Source: Giesbergeria sp.
GTDB lineage: Bacteria; Pseudomonadota; Gammaproteobacteria; Burkholderiales; Burkholderiaceae_C
Length of the DNA: 60,364 nt
NCBI GenBank assembly: GCA_023150295.1
Contig: JAKLLE010000014.1
Coordinates: 1 to 60,364, forward strand
Direction of reading: 5' to 3'
In this document: positions 7,771 through 16,408 of the stretch, in pieces
Position numbering within the stretch: position 1 is the first letter of the stretch
How the letters are laid out: each line of letters opens with the position of its first letter
Position numbers and translations under genes: made by a program
The notes under the pieces: generated by a model
Seen by the model: the letters and a program-made list of their open reading frames with translations, nothing else
Database searches by the model: none
Told to the model about the DNA's origin: nothing

Positions 7771-10098
7771 CTAACCGACGGAATTCGATTGGTGGGTCGC
7801 GACAGCACGTGCACCGCGCAGCAACCTTAATCCATTCCCGACCACTAGGAGGCTGGCTCCCATATCCGCAAACACCGCCATCCACATGGAGGCGTTTCCG
7901 AGGACCGCGAGGACCAGGAACACCGTCTTGATACCCAACGCCAAAGCGATGTTCTGAAAAAGAATGCTACGGGTGCGTTTGGAGAGCCGTATTACCTCCG
8001 GGATGCGGCGCAAATCGTCGTTCATGATGACGATGTCGGCGGCCTCCATGGCTATGTCTGTCCCCGCAGCACCCATCGCAATACCAATGTTGGCTCGGGC
8101 CAGTGCGGGAGCGTCATTGATGCCGTCGCCTGTCATAGCGGTGGGGCCGTACTGCGCTTGCATCTGCTCGATGGCTGCCAGTTTTTCCTCTGGCAGCAAA
8201 TTCCCTAGGGCCTTGTCGATGCCAGCTTGGCTGGCGATAGCCTCGGCAGTGGACTTATTGTCCCCCGTCAGCATGACCGAGGCGACACCTAGCGCGTGCA
8301 TCTGAGTGATGGCTTCACGGGAACTGTCCTTGATGGTGTCGGCGACGGCAAAGATGGCGAGCACTTCGCTGGTGTTGGCCAGTAGCGTGACGGTGCGGCC
8401 CTGGGCTTCTTGTGCCTTCAACTGGCCCTCAACGGCCGGAGTGCAGAGTCCCAGCTCTTCAATGAGCCGGTGGTTACCCAAAATGAGGCGTTGGCCCTCC
8501 AATTGGGCCTCCACTCCTCGGCCAGCGAGTGCCTTGAAGTCGCTCACGCTGCCTCGACCAGCCTGCAGTCCTAGCGCGATAGCTTTGGAAACAGGGTGAT
8601 CAGACTGTCCCGCCAGATCTGCCGCCCAGCCCAATATCTGGGCCTCGGAAAGTGATGTGGACAGCACGTGCTGGGCCACCAGCTTGGGCTTGCCCTCCGT
8701 TATCGTTCCGGTTTTGTCGAGTGCGATGACCCTGAGCTTATGCGCATCCTCCAGGTACACACCGCCTTTGATGAGAATGCCGCGACGAGCGGCAGATGCC
8801 AAGCCACTGACCACCGTGACGGGCGTTGCAATCACCAACGCGCACGGGCAAGCGATGACCAGCAACACCAACGCCTTGTAGAGGGCTTCCATCCAGGTCA
8901 GGCCCATGAACATGGGGGCCAGTACCGCCACCAGTAAAGCCATGGCAAAAACCGCTGGGGTGTAGATCGCGGCAAACCGGTCCACGAACTGCTGCGTGGG
9001 GGCACGTGAGCCCTGCGCCTGTTCCACTGAGTGGACAATACGGGCCAAGGTGGTGTTGCTGGCCTCTGCCGTCACAGTCACCTCCAGAGTACCTGTTTCA
9101 TTGATAGTGCCTGCGAACACCGGCTCTCCCGGGGACTTTTCCACTGGAATGCTCTCTCCCGTGACAGGTGCCTGGTTGACTGCGCTGGTGCCACTGGTCA
9201 CGGTGCCGTCTAACGGCAAACGCTCGCCTGGCCTTACCCTGACGATAGCGTTGAGTGGAACTTTTACAGCGGCCACCGTTTTCCAGCTACCGTCAGGCTG
9301 ACGCACATCCGCCATCTCTGGCGTGAGATCTAGCAGGCTTTTGATGGCGTTGCGTGCGCGGTCTACTGCACGGCTTTCGATCAACTCAGCGATGGCATAG
9401 AGGGCCATCACCATCGCGGCCTCGGGCCACTGGCCAATAAGGAAAGCGCCGGTCACGGCCACAGTCATCAACGCATTGATGTTCAAGCGCCCCTGCAGCA
9501 ATGCCGCGAATCCCTTGCGATAGGTGGAAAAGCCCGCTAGCCATATGGCGGCAGCCGCCAGGGTCATCCCAACGCCCTTGAAGACAACCGTATCCGCAGA
9601 AAAGAACGCCACGGCCTCAGCAGTGATGGCGAGGCCTAAAGCCAACCCCATACGTCCGAGCCCTTCTTCGACGGGTTTCTTTCCAGGGACGTCATTCGAG
9701 GCAGCAGTTGCCACCGACTGTGGGTCAAACCCTGCTTTACGAATGGCCGCCACGGCTTGAGGAATCACCTCATCAGGTGCGTCAATGGTCAATGTGCGAG
9801 CTCCGAGCTGAAATCCCAGGCCGCGTATCCCGGAAACAGGCTCCAATGCGCGGCGAATCTCGCTTTCTTCGGAAGCACAGTCCATAGCAGTAATCCGAAA
9901 CATGGTGCCCTTTGAACCACGTTCAGCCGCTGGTGAAGGCACAGCTGTTTCTACTGACGCTGGTGTGCAGTAAGTATCTGAAGGATCTGCATCCTCGCTG
10001 GCGCAGCAGGAACCAAGTTGGGTTGAGGTGGACGCGGCTGGGCCGCAACATAGATCTTGGGAAGCTGGGTTCCGTGCGTCATCGCAGCATGGTTTCAT
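7771..10098 (-). CDS. cadA: Zn/Cd/Pb-translocating P1B-type ATPase
   Basis: A 775-residue inner-membrane metal pump that exports Zn(II), Cd(II) or Pb(II) to the periplasm. Features in order: a Cys-pair-rich tail (CC at 4-5, 17-18 and 31-32), one HMA domain near residue 65 with MDCASEE (a single-Cys variant of MDCxxC, as in PbrA/CzcP-type pumps), transmembrane CPC in IACPCALVIATPV, phosphorylation site DKTGTITEGK, and hinge GDGINDAP. The start is ATG 10098, preceded by AAGGAG; an 18-codon longer frame has no such site. It is read away from a MerR-type promoter at 10122-10152. No merR gene is visible nearby. Confidence 0.93.
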   Translation of the reverse strand: MKPCCDDARNPASQDLCCGPAASTSTQLGSCCASEDADPSDTYCTPASVETAVPSPAAERGSKGTMFRITAMDCASEESEIRRALEPVSGIRGLGFQLGARTLTIDAPDEVIPQAVAAIRKAGFDPQSVATAASNDVPGKKPVEEGLGRMGLALGLAITAEAVAFFSADTVVFKGVGMTLAAAAIWLAGFSTYRKGFAALLQGRLNINALMTVAVTGAFLIGQWPEAAMVMALYAIAELIESRAVDRARNAIKSLLDLTPEMADVRQPDGSWKTVAAVKVPLNAIVRVRPGERLPLDGTVTSGTSAVNQAPVTGESIPVEKSPGEPVFAGTINETGTLEVTVTAEASNTTLARIVHSVEQAQGSRAPTQQFVDRFAAIYTPAVFAMALLVAVLAPMFMGLTWMEALYKALVLLVIACPCALVIATPVTVVSGLASAARRGILIKGGVYLEDAHKLRVIALDKTGTITEGKPKLVAQHVLSTSLSEAQILGWAADLAGQSDHPVSKAIALGLQAGRGSVSDFKALAGRGVEAQLEGQRLILGNHRLIEELGLCTPAVEGQLKAQEAQGRTVTLLANTSEVLAIFAVADTIKDSSREAITQMHALGVASVMLTGDNKSTAEAIASQAGIDKALGNLLPEEKLAAIEQMQAQYGPTAMTGDGINDAPALARANIGIAMGAAGTDIAMEAADIVIMNDDLRRIPEVIRLSKRTRSILFQNIALALGIKTVFLVLAVLGNASMWMAVFADMGASLLVVGNGLRLLRGARAVATHQSNSVG

Positions 10099-10121
10099 AA
10101 ATTCTTCTCCTTGGTTAGCCG

Positions 10122-10152
10122 ATTGGAAACCTTGAAGTTGCTTCAAAGTCAA
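10122..10152 (-). promoter_or_regulatory. MerR-type promoter/operator of the P-type ATPase gene
   Basis: On the minus strand, TTGACT (10152-10147) and TCCAAT (10127-10122) are separated by 19 bp. The spacer is a near-perfect dyad (10129-10149: ACCTTGAAG, TTG, CTTCAAAGT). Overlong 19-20-bp spacers containing a dyad are the hallmark of promoters twisted open by MerR-family activators such as ZntR, CadR or PbrR. Confidence 0.7.
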
Positions 10153-10227
10153 GCCGTACTAACAATGTGGCTGGCAAGGTCTCGGACGTTTCGGGCTTGA
10201 CCGCTATCTAAGGCTGCATTGACCGCT

Positions 10228-11562
10228 TTACTTGAGCGTGCGATTCAATTCCAGACCAATCCTCGTGACGCCCTCGCTGCTGCTGGCGGTGGGGTGGCCG
10301 CCATGCATGCGCGCGATCGCTGCCGTGATGGCCAAGCCCAACCCGTGGTTCTTCTGGCTGTGGGATCGCGAAGCAGAAGCGCGAAAAAATCGATCGAAGA
10401 TGCGATCCAAGACCTCAGCGGGGATGGTCTGCCCGACATTGGAAACCACGACCCTCGCCCGCTCCGCAGAAGCAGCCTCGACGCTGACGAGCACTACGGT
10501 ATCCCGCCGCGCATACTGGGTGGCGTTGCCAATCAGGTTTGACAGAGCTCGTCTCAACAAAGGCTCATCAAAGTCCCCCGATGCATCCCCTGAGATTCTG
10601 AGTTCCAACCCCGCCTCCGATAGTGCGGCTTCATGGTATTCCGCCACCTTCTGCACGACGACAGCCAGGCTGGGCGTGTGCGTGCGCCGCGCCACAGCGC
10701 CTCGATCAGCCTGGGACAGGAACAACATGTCGTTCACAATCCCTGTCAGGCGATGGAGTTCTTCCAAATTGGAGGCCAAAACTTCGTGTAAATCGAAACT
10801 GGCCGGACGGCGCAGTGCCAATTCATTGCTGGCAAGTAACGTGGCCAGTGGAGTACAAAGCTCATGGGCCACATCCGCATTGAATCCCTCCAGTTGGGTG
10901 TAGGACTGATCGAGCCTGCCCAGCAGCCCATTGAACTGCTCCACCAGAGGTGCCAGTTCGGTAGGCTGCCCCGAACTGTCCAGCCGCTGGTGAAGGTTGT
11001 TCGCCGACAGGGATTGCACTTGACTGGCCAGTCGGCGCACGGGTGCAAGCCCGATGTGGACGATCGACAAACCGCCCAAGGAAACGACAATGGCCCCCAC
11101 AATTGCGGCCACGGCCAAGGTCAGCGCGAGGCGCCGAAGATGCTGGAGATCATCGGTCACATCCATCGACAACGTGACTTGTAGTGCCTCGTCTCCCTCA
11201 GTCTGAGGAACCACCACTTCAAACATCCTTGAAACCAGCCTGGCAGATTCCGTGGCTGACCCAGCCACAGGGAACACCTGTTGTCCGTCCCTGAGGCGAA
11301 CGATCAACCGGAAGTTTTCGTGGCCAATCAGGAAGTCGCTCAGAGAATGCTCTTCGGACGCATCTTGCTTGTGCTGTCCGCTGCCCAGCATGTGCCGTAC
11401 GATCGTTTCCTTCTGCGCCAGTGTCTCGTGTTGGCGCTCGGAAAGATTCATGGCTGTCACCACATAGACCACCAGACAAACGGCTCCGAGGCCGGCCAGG
11501 CTTTGTGCAGCCAGCCACCAGGAAAGACGCTGTCGCAATGACCAAGGCCGTAGGGTGCTCAT
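10228..11562 (-). CDS. czcS: CzcS-like metal sensor histidine kinase
   Basis: A 444-residue membrane kinase. It has a first membrane segment at about 15-38, a periplasmic sensor loop with several His, a second at about 146-168, a HAMP region (LAPVRRLASQVQSL), the H-box with phospho-acceptor His233, then N-box SNLIGNATQYA and G-boxes ending GLGLAI. The H-box reads HELCTPL: Cys236 replaces the near-universal Arg. It overlaps czcR by four bases (ATGA), so the pair is coupled. By family it senses periplasmic Zn/Cd/Co and phosphorylates CzcR to switch on the efflux genes upstream. Confidence 0.9.
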   Translation of the reverse strand: MSTLRPWSLRQRLSWWLAAQSLAGLGAVCLVVYVVTAMNLSERQHETLAQKETIVRHMLGSGQHKQDASEEHSLSDFLIGHENFRLIVRLRDGQQVFPVAGSATESARLVSRMFEVVVPQTEGDEALQVTLSMDVTDDLQHLRRLALTLAVAAIVGAIVVSLGGLSIVHIGLAPVRRLASQVQSLSANNLHQRLDSSGQPTELAPLVEQFNGLLGRLDQSYTQLEGFNADVAHELCTPLATLLASNELALRRPASFDLHEVLASNLEELHRLTGIVNDMLFLSQADRGAVARRTHTPSLAVVVQKVAEYHEAALSEAGLELRISGDASGDFDEPLLRRALSNLIGNATQYARRDTVVLVSVEAASAERARVVVSNVGQTIPAEVLDRIFDRFFRASASRSHSQKNHGLGLAITAAIARMHGGHPTASSSEGVTRIGLELNRTLK

Positions 11563-12245
11563 TCGCTTCGCGCTTCCAGGATGTAGCCCATACCCCTGAC
11601 GGTATGCAACAACGTCCGTTCAAAGGGTGCGTCCATCTTGCTGCGCAAGCGCCGGACTGCGACTTCCACGACGTTAGTCTCGCCATCGAAGTTCATGTCC
11701 CAAACCTGCTCGGCGATCTCTGTGCGCGAAAGCACTTCGCCTTTTCTTCGCAGAAACAATGTCAGGAGCAGAAACTCCTTGGCCGTGAGATCAATCCTCT
11801 GATCCGCCCGCGTTGCCGTGCGCCGCACCAAGTCCAATTCGAGGTCCGCAATCCCCAGCAAGGTCGGCTCCCCGGCATCTCTGGCGCCGTGCGTTCGTCG
11901 CAGCAGCACTTGGATGCGGGCAAGGAGTTCAGAGAACGCGAACGGTTTGACCAGGTAATCGTCGGCCCCTGTCTGCAGCCCGAGTACCCGGTCTTCCACG
12001 CTAACCCGGGCCGTCAGCATCAACACCGGCGTTTGCTTGGTCTTTCGTAATGCTGTCAGCACCGTGAAACCATCGATTCCGGGAAGCATGGCGTCCAGGA
12101 TCACCAGATCGTGCGATCCTTCAAGCGCCATGTGCAGACCATCGACACCGTTGTGGACAACATCAACGCTGTAGCCCGCTTCGCCCAGGCCCTTGCGCAG
12201 GTACGCCGAGAGCTTGACCTCGTCCTCAATGAGCAGGATTTTCAC
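11559..12245 (-). CDS. czcR: CzcR-like OmpR-family response regulator
   Basis: A 228-residue two-domain regulator. The receiver carries acidic residues near 7-9 (IEDE), phospho-acceptor Asp51 (VILDAMLPGIDG) and Lys in LVKPF. The C-terminal winged helix reads LTAKEFLLLTLFLRRKGEVLSRTEIAEQVW and ends TVRGMGYILE. The family (CzcR, IrlR, CopR, CusR) activates RND metal-efflux operons. Gene order efflux-regulator-sensor on one strand suggests feedback control of the whole set. Length is standard and nothing looks damaged. Confidence 0.93.
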   Translation of the reverse strand: MKILLIEDEVKLSAYLRKGLGEAGYSVDVVHNGVDGLHMALEGSHDLVILDAMLPGIDGFTVLTALRKTKQTPVLMLTARVSVEDRVLGLQTGADDYLVKPFAFSELLARIQVLLRRTHGARDAGEPTLLGIADLELDLVRRTATRADQRIDLTAKEFLLLTLFLRRKGEVLSRTEIAEQVWDMNFDGETNVVEVAVRRLRSKMDAPFERTLLHTVRGMGYILEARSE

Positions 12246-12389
12246 AATGGTGCTTTCGAAGACTCAGACGGTTTAATGGATTGCAAACTCGGCATTTCCT
12301 TGCCTATGGGATATCGAGAAAGGGTGGATCGGCGAGCGACTTAAGGTTCGCCCTCTCAGGCTTGAGATAGCGAGCCAGCGGCCCCGGCT

Positions 12390-12626
12390 TCAATCGCGAC
12401 CACGCGTCTCCGAACTGCGTGAGGGCTTGGATTTCAAACGTGCTGCGTGCCGCTCCCGTAACCGCCTGGCCAGGCGCTGTGTGTACTTCGCCCCCTTGTC
12501 AAGAGGTTGGTGGTGCCTGAGCCAAACCTGCCGCAGCTTCCAAAAAACGAAGATGCACAGCAGCAAACCGACCCATATCCAGGTCAGCTTTGCAGACAGA
12601 TCTCCTGCAGGGATGCGCTGTGACAT
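12390..12626 (-). CDS. Small one-pass membrane protein of the czc cluster
   Basis: A 78-residue protein with one strong membrane segment (WIWVGLLLCIFVFW, about residues 16-30) followed by a very basic tail with many Arg and Lys. AGGAG lies nine bases before the ATG. I do not recognise a family. The position between the periplasmic small protein and czcR, on the same strand, makes it a likely cotranscribed accessory of the efflux system. The tail is presumably cytoplasmic. Confidence 0.65.
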   Translation of the reverse strand: MSQRIPAGDLSAKLTWIWVGLLLCIFVFWKLRQVWLRHHQPLDKGAKYTQRLARRLRERHAARLKSKPSRSSETRGRD

Positions 12627-12748
12627 GGGCCGCTCCTGTAGCTATGGCTCCCAATCACGTCGGGAATTTGGCAAGTGCCCAGCCATCACCGCTGCCTGAC
12701 AACCGCCAAGCGACCATGGTCAATGACTAGGGACACTGGCGCTTGACG

Positions 12749-13135
12749 TTACTTCAACACGAAACGCACAGAAGCTACGGCTTTGCCGGCCTTGGACACC
12801 GCGACAACAGCTTTGGTCCCTGTACCGACCTTGAAGCTGCCTGTTGCTTCCAGCTTTCCATCGACCGGTTGAAGCTGAATATCCTGCTTGTCGCCACCCG
12901 ACAGCAACGTCACCTTGGCGGACATACCAGTGGGGTCCAGCGGTTTGCCGTGATCGCGCATGTAAAGCTGCAGCTTGTCGGGCTTAGTCACCAGTTCGTA
13001 GTCGATGTCCTTGGCTTCAGTGACGGCACCACCATGCATTGGCTTGATTTCGTGGCCATCGGCGTGCTTGTCTGCAGCGAAGGCGGCGCCCGAAACAGAA
13101 AGCGCCAGGGCAATCAAGATCTGAGAGATTTTCAT
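12749..13135 (-). CDS. Small periplasmic protein of the czc cluster
   Basis: 128 residues with a classic signal peptide (MKISQILIALALSVSGAAFA, cleavage after AFA). The mature part has a His-containing start (DKHADGHEIKPMHGG) and a beta-rich remainder ending FKVGTGTKAVVAVSKAGKAVASVRFVLK. The HGG...V.EAKD pattern resembles the small segment after the His-rich region of CzcB-type adaptors (KGAHGGSLFKEGDF in this cluster's CzcB), so it may be a free copy of that metal-contact module; this is inference. It follows czcA by 72 nt. Confidence 0.7.
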   Translation of the reverse strand: MKISQILIALALSVSGAAFAADKHADGHEIKPMHGGAVTEAKDIDYELVTKPDKLQLYMRDHGKPLDPTGMSAKVTLLSGGDKQDIQLQPVDGKLEATGSFKVGTGTKAVVAVSKAGKAVASVRFVLK

Positions 13136-13207
13136 GAGACGTCCTTGGTTAATAGGTTGAGGCAGAAAATTCGCAGGTCCATGGTCGTACGCCAGGACCT
13201 GCGGCGT

Positions 13208-16200
13208 TCACACCGATGAGGGCGCATTCGGGTGAGAGGGCTCGGCGGAAACATCCTCGGCTTGCTCGTCCGGTTTGTGTGCCAAGCGATAGAGGATGGG
13301 CAACACCAGCAGGGTGAGCAGTGTTGAAGAAAGAATCCCGCCAATCACCACCGTGGCCAAAGGACGCTGAACTTCAGCACCAGTACCTGTGGCGATGGCC
13401 ATTGGAATAAAGCCCAAAGAGGCCACCAGCGCGGTCATGAGCACCGGGCGTAGGCGCGTCAATGCACCTTCGCGAATGGCTGTGTCCAAAGGAACGCCTT
13501 CTTCCCGCAGGCTTCGGATGTAGGAAATCATCACCAGCCCGTTGAGCACTGCCACACCAGAAAGCGCAATGAAACCGACTGCTGCAGAGATGGACATAGG
13601 GATGTCACGCAGCCACAGCGCTAGGATGCCGCCGGTGAGTGCGAAAGGAATGCCGGTGAAGACCAGCAAGCCGTCCTTGGCATTGCCAAACATCGCAAAC
13701 AGCAGCACGAAAACCAGCAAAAGAGACGCGGGAACGACGACCTGCAGACGCTGGGTAGCAGACTGCAGGTTCTCGAACGTACCACCCCAACTGGTCCAGT
13801 ATCCGGTGGGGATCTTGATCTGGGCCAGTCCTTGCTCAGCATCCGAGACAAAAGAGCCAACATCGCGTCCTCGTACGTTGGCACTCACCACAATGCGGCG
13901 TTTTCCGTTCTCGCGGCTCACCTGGTTCGGGCCTGGAGCCAGTTCGAAGCTCGCAACTTCGCCCAAGGGGATGAAGTTCGTCCTGGCTTCCGTGCCGCCC
14001 GCAGAACGTGGCAGAGGGATGGGCAAACGCTTCATTCCCTCCAGATCATTGCGCAGGGACTCCGGAAGGCGGACAAGGATGTCGAAGCGACGATCACCCT
14101 CGAACAAGGTGCCAGCCTCCCGCCCACCAATGGCCGTAGCCACCGTTTCCTGGATATCCGCCACATTCAGCCCATACCGCGCGGCCTTTTGCCGATCGAT
14201 GTTCACAGTGAGCATGGGCAATCCCGTCGTCTGCTCGACTTTTACCTCTGAGGCGCCCTGGATTTTCTGCAGCATGGTGGCGATGTCCCCGGCCGTCTTG
14301 TTCAGCACGTCCATGTCATCGCCAAAGATCTTTACCGCAACGTCGCTGCGCACACCCGAAATCAACTCATTGAAGCGCAGTTGAATGGGCTGAGAGAACT
14401 CATAGTTGTTGCCCGGGATTTTCCCGATCACCGCCTGGATGGCGGCAAGTAACTCGTCCCGGGTCTTGCGAGGCTCGGGCCATTCGTTCATGGGCTTGAG
14501 CATGATGTAGCCATCGGAGATGTTCGGTGGCATGGGATCAGACGCGATTTCCGCCGTCCCCGTCCTCGCAAAGATGCGCTCGATCTCAGGAAATCTCGCC
14601 TTCAGTGTGTTCTCGATTTGCTGCTGCATCGCCACCGATTGCGACAGGCTGGTACCGGGAATTCGCAGCGCCTGAATCGCAAAGTCACCTTCGTTCAGGT
14701 TAGGCACAAACTCGCTGCCCATGCGCGTGGCGATCAGGCCGCATAAAATAACCGTGACCGCTGCGGCGCTCAGAACCACAGCCTTGGCGTTCATCACTCG
14801 ATCAAGCAAGGGCGCGTACAGGCGTTTGGCCTGACCCAGCAGGAAATTTTCCTTTTCGCTGACCTTGTTGCCAATGAAAAGCGCGACCGCAGCAGGGATG
14901 AAGGTCACCGAAAGGATCATGGCGCCCATTAGAGCTGCGACCACCGTGAAGGCCATCGGGTGGAACATCTTGCCTTCGACGCCCGTGAGCGCAAAGATGG
15001 GCAAGTAAACCACCATGATGATGAGTTGCCCGAACAGCAATGCGCGACGCGACTCCTTGGATGCCAGGAATACCTCGTGGAAGCGTTCGGCACGTGTCAG
15101 CGGGCGTCCATAGTGCGCCTGGGCGTGGGCTAGGCGACGGACACAGTTCTCAACGATCACCACGGCTCCATCAATGATGATCCCGAAATCGAGTGCCCCG
15201 AGGCTCATTAGGTTGGCACTGACCTTGTAGGAAACCATGCCCGTGAAGGTGAACAGCATCGACAAGGGGATGACCGTGGCCGTGATCACTGCCGCCCGAA
15301 TGTTGCCCAGGAACAAGAACAGGATCACGATCACCAAGATCGCTCCCTCCAGAAGATTCTTCTTGACCGTGCTGATGGCCTTGTCCACCAAAACCGTGCG
15401 GTCGTAGACTGTGACCGCGCGCACGCCATCCGGCAGGCTGCGGTTGACCTCCACCATTTGCTTGTCCACGGCTTGTGACACGGTGCGGCTGTTCTGGCCG
15501 ATCAGCATGAACACCGTGCCCAATACGACCTCCCGGCCGTTGTCGGTGGCAGCACCGGTACGCAGTTCGCGGCCCAGGCCCACATCGGCGACATCACGGA
15601 CACGCACCGGCACGCCGTTGGCGCTGCTCAGAATGACGTTGCCAATGTCCTCCAGCGTCTTGACTTGGCCAGGCGCGCGGATAAGGTACTGCTCGCCACG
15701 CTTTTCAATATACCCGGCACCGACGTTGCCGTTGTTGCGATCGATGGCCGTGACGATGTCCTGCAGCGTCACCCCCAGCGAAGCCAGACGCTCAGGGCTC
15801 GGAGCAATCTGATACTCCTTGGCAAAGCCTCCGATCGAGTTGATTTCGGTCACTCCAGGCACGTTGCGCAATTGCGGCTTGATGATCCAGTCCTGGATCT
15901 CGCGCAGATCGGTGGCGGTGTAAGGTGTGCCATCGGGCTTCTTGGCGCCGTCCTCGGTCTCCACCGTCCAGAGGTAGATTTCGCCCAGCCCCGTAGAAAT
16001 CGGCCCCATGGCTGGCGTGATGCCCGCTGGAAGCTTGTCCCGCGCCTCCTGGATGCGTTCGTTGACGAGTTGACGGGCAAAGTAGATGTCGGTGCCATCC
16101 TTGAAGATCACCGTCACTTGCGACAAGCCGTAGCGTGACAAGGAGCGGGTCTGCTCCAGGTTGGGTAAACCCGCCATGACTGTCTCGATGGGATAGGTCA

Positions 16201-16393
16201 CCCGCTGCTCTGTCTCCAACGGAGAGTAGCCTGGCGCCTGCGTATTGATCTGGACCTGGACATTCGTGATGTCCGGCACCGCATCAATGGGGAGCTTCTG
16301 GTAGTTGAAAACCCCCAGTGCGGCCATGGCCAGCACAGCGAGAAGCACCAGCCATCGTTGCTCGATCGAAAATCGAATCAGTTTTTCAAACAT
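13208..16393 (-). CDS. czcA: CzcA-family RND heavy-metal efflux pump
   Basis: A 1061-residue inner-membrane proton/cation antiporter, full length for the HME-RND family. It opens MFEKLIRFSIEQRW and carries the proton-relay motif LDFGIIIDGAVVIVEN in transmembrane helix 4, the signature of the Zn/Co/Cd (HME1) subgroup rather than the Cu/Ag pumps. Two large periplasmic loops follow helices 1 and 7. GGAG precedes the start. It is downstream of czcB by 15 nt in a tight C-B-A order. With CzcB and CzcC it would span both membranes to expel Zn, Cd or Co. Confidence 0.95.
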   Translation of the reverse strand: MFEKLIRFSIEQRWLVLLAVLAMAALGVFNYQKLPIDAVPDITNVQVQINTQAPGYSPLETEQRVTYPIETVMAGLPNLEQTRSLSRYGLSQVTVIFKDGTDIYFARQLVNERIQEARDKLPAGITPAMGPISTGLGEIYLWTVETEDGAKKPDGTPYTATDLREIQDWIIKPQLRNVPGVTEINSIGGFAKEYQIAPSPERLASLGVTLQDIVTAIDRNNGNVGAGYIEKRGEQYLIRAPGQVKTLEDIGNVILSSANGVPVRVRDVADVGLGRELRTGAATDNGREVVLGTVFMLIGQNSRTVSQAVDKQMVEVNRSLPDGVRAVTVYDRTVLVDKAISTVKKNLLEGAILVIVILFLFLGNIRAAVITATVIPLSMLFTFTGMVSYKVSANLMSLGALDFGIIIDGAVVIVENCVRRLAHAQAHYGRPLTRAERFHEVFLASKESRRALLFGQLIIMVVYLPIFALTGVEGKMFHPMAFTVVAALMGAMILSVTFIPAAVALFIGNKVSEKENFLLGQAKRLYAPLLDRVMNAKAVVLSAAAVTVILCGLIATRMGSEFVPNLNEGDFAIQALRIPGTSLSQSVAMQQQIENTLKARFPEIERIFARTGTAEIASDPMPPNISDGYIMLKPMNEWPEPRKTRDELLAAIQAVIGKIPGNNYEFSQPIQLRFNELISGVRSDVAVKIFGDDMDVLNKTAGDIATMLQKIQGASEVKVEQTTGLPMLTVNIDRQKAARYGLNVADIQETVATAIGGREAGTLFEGDRRFDILVRLPESLRNDLEGMKRLPIPLPRSAGGTEARTNFIPLGEVASFELAPGPNQVSRENGKRRIVVSANVRGRDVGSFVSDAEQGLAQIKIPTGYWTSWGGTFENLQSATQRLQVVVPASLLLVFVLLFAMFGNAKDGLLVFTGIPFALTGGILALWLRDIPMSISAAVGFIALSGVAVLNGLVMISYIRSLREEGVPLDTAIREGALTRLRPVLMTALVASLGFIPMAIATGTGAEVQRPLATVVIGGILSSTLLTLLVLPILYRLAHKPDEQAEDVSAEPSHPNAPSSV

Positions 16394-16408
16394 GTAGGAG
16401 CTCCGGCG

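Noticed and set aside
7652-7885. Open frame on the minus strand next to the ATPase stop, possibly a regulator fragment
   Set aside because: It overlaps the ATPase gene, has no start in the non-overlapping part, and I could not match RLAKDVAALRHHIAGVQ to any regulator family.
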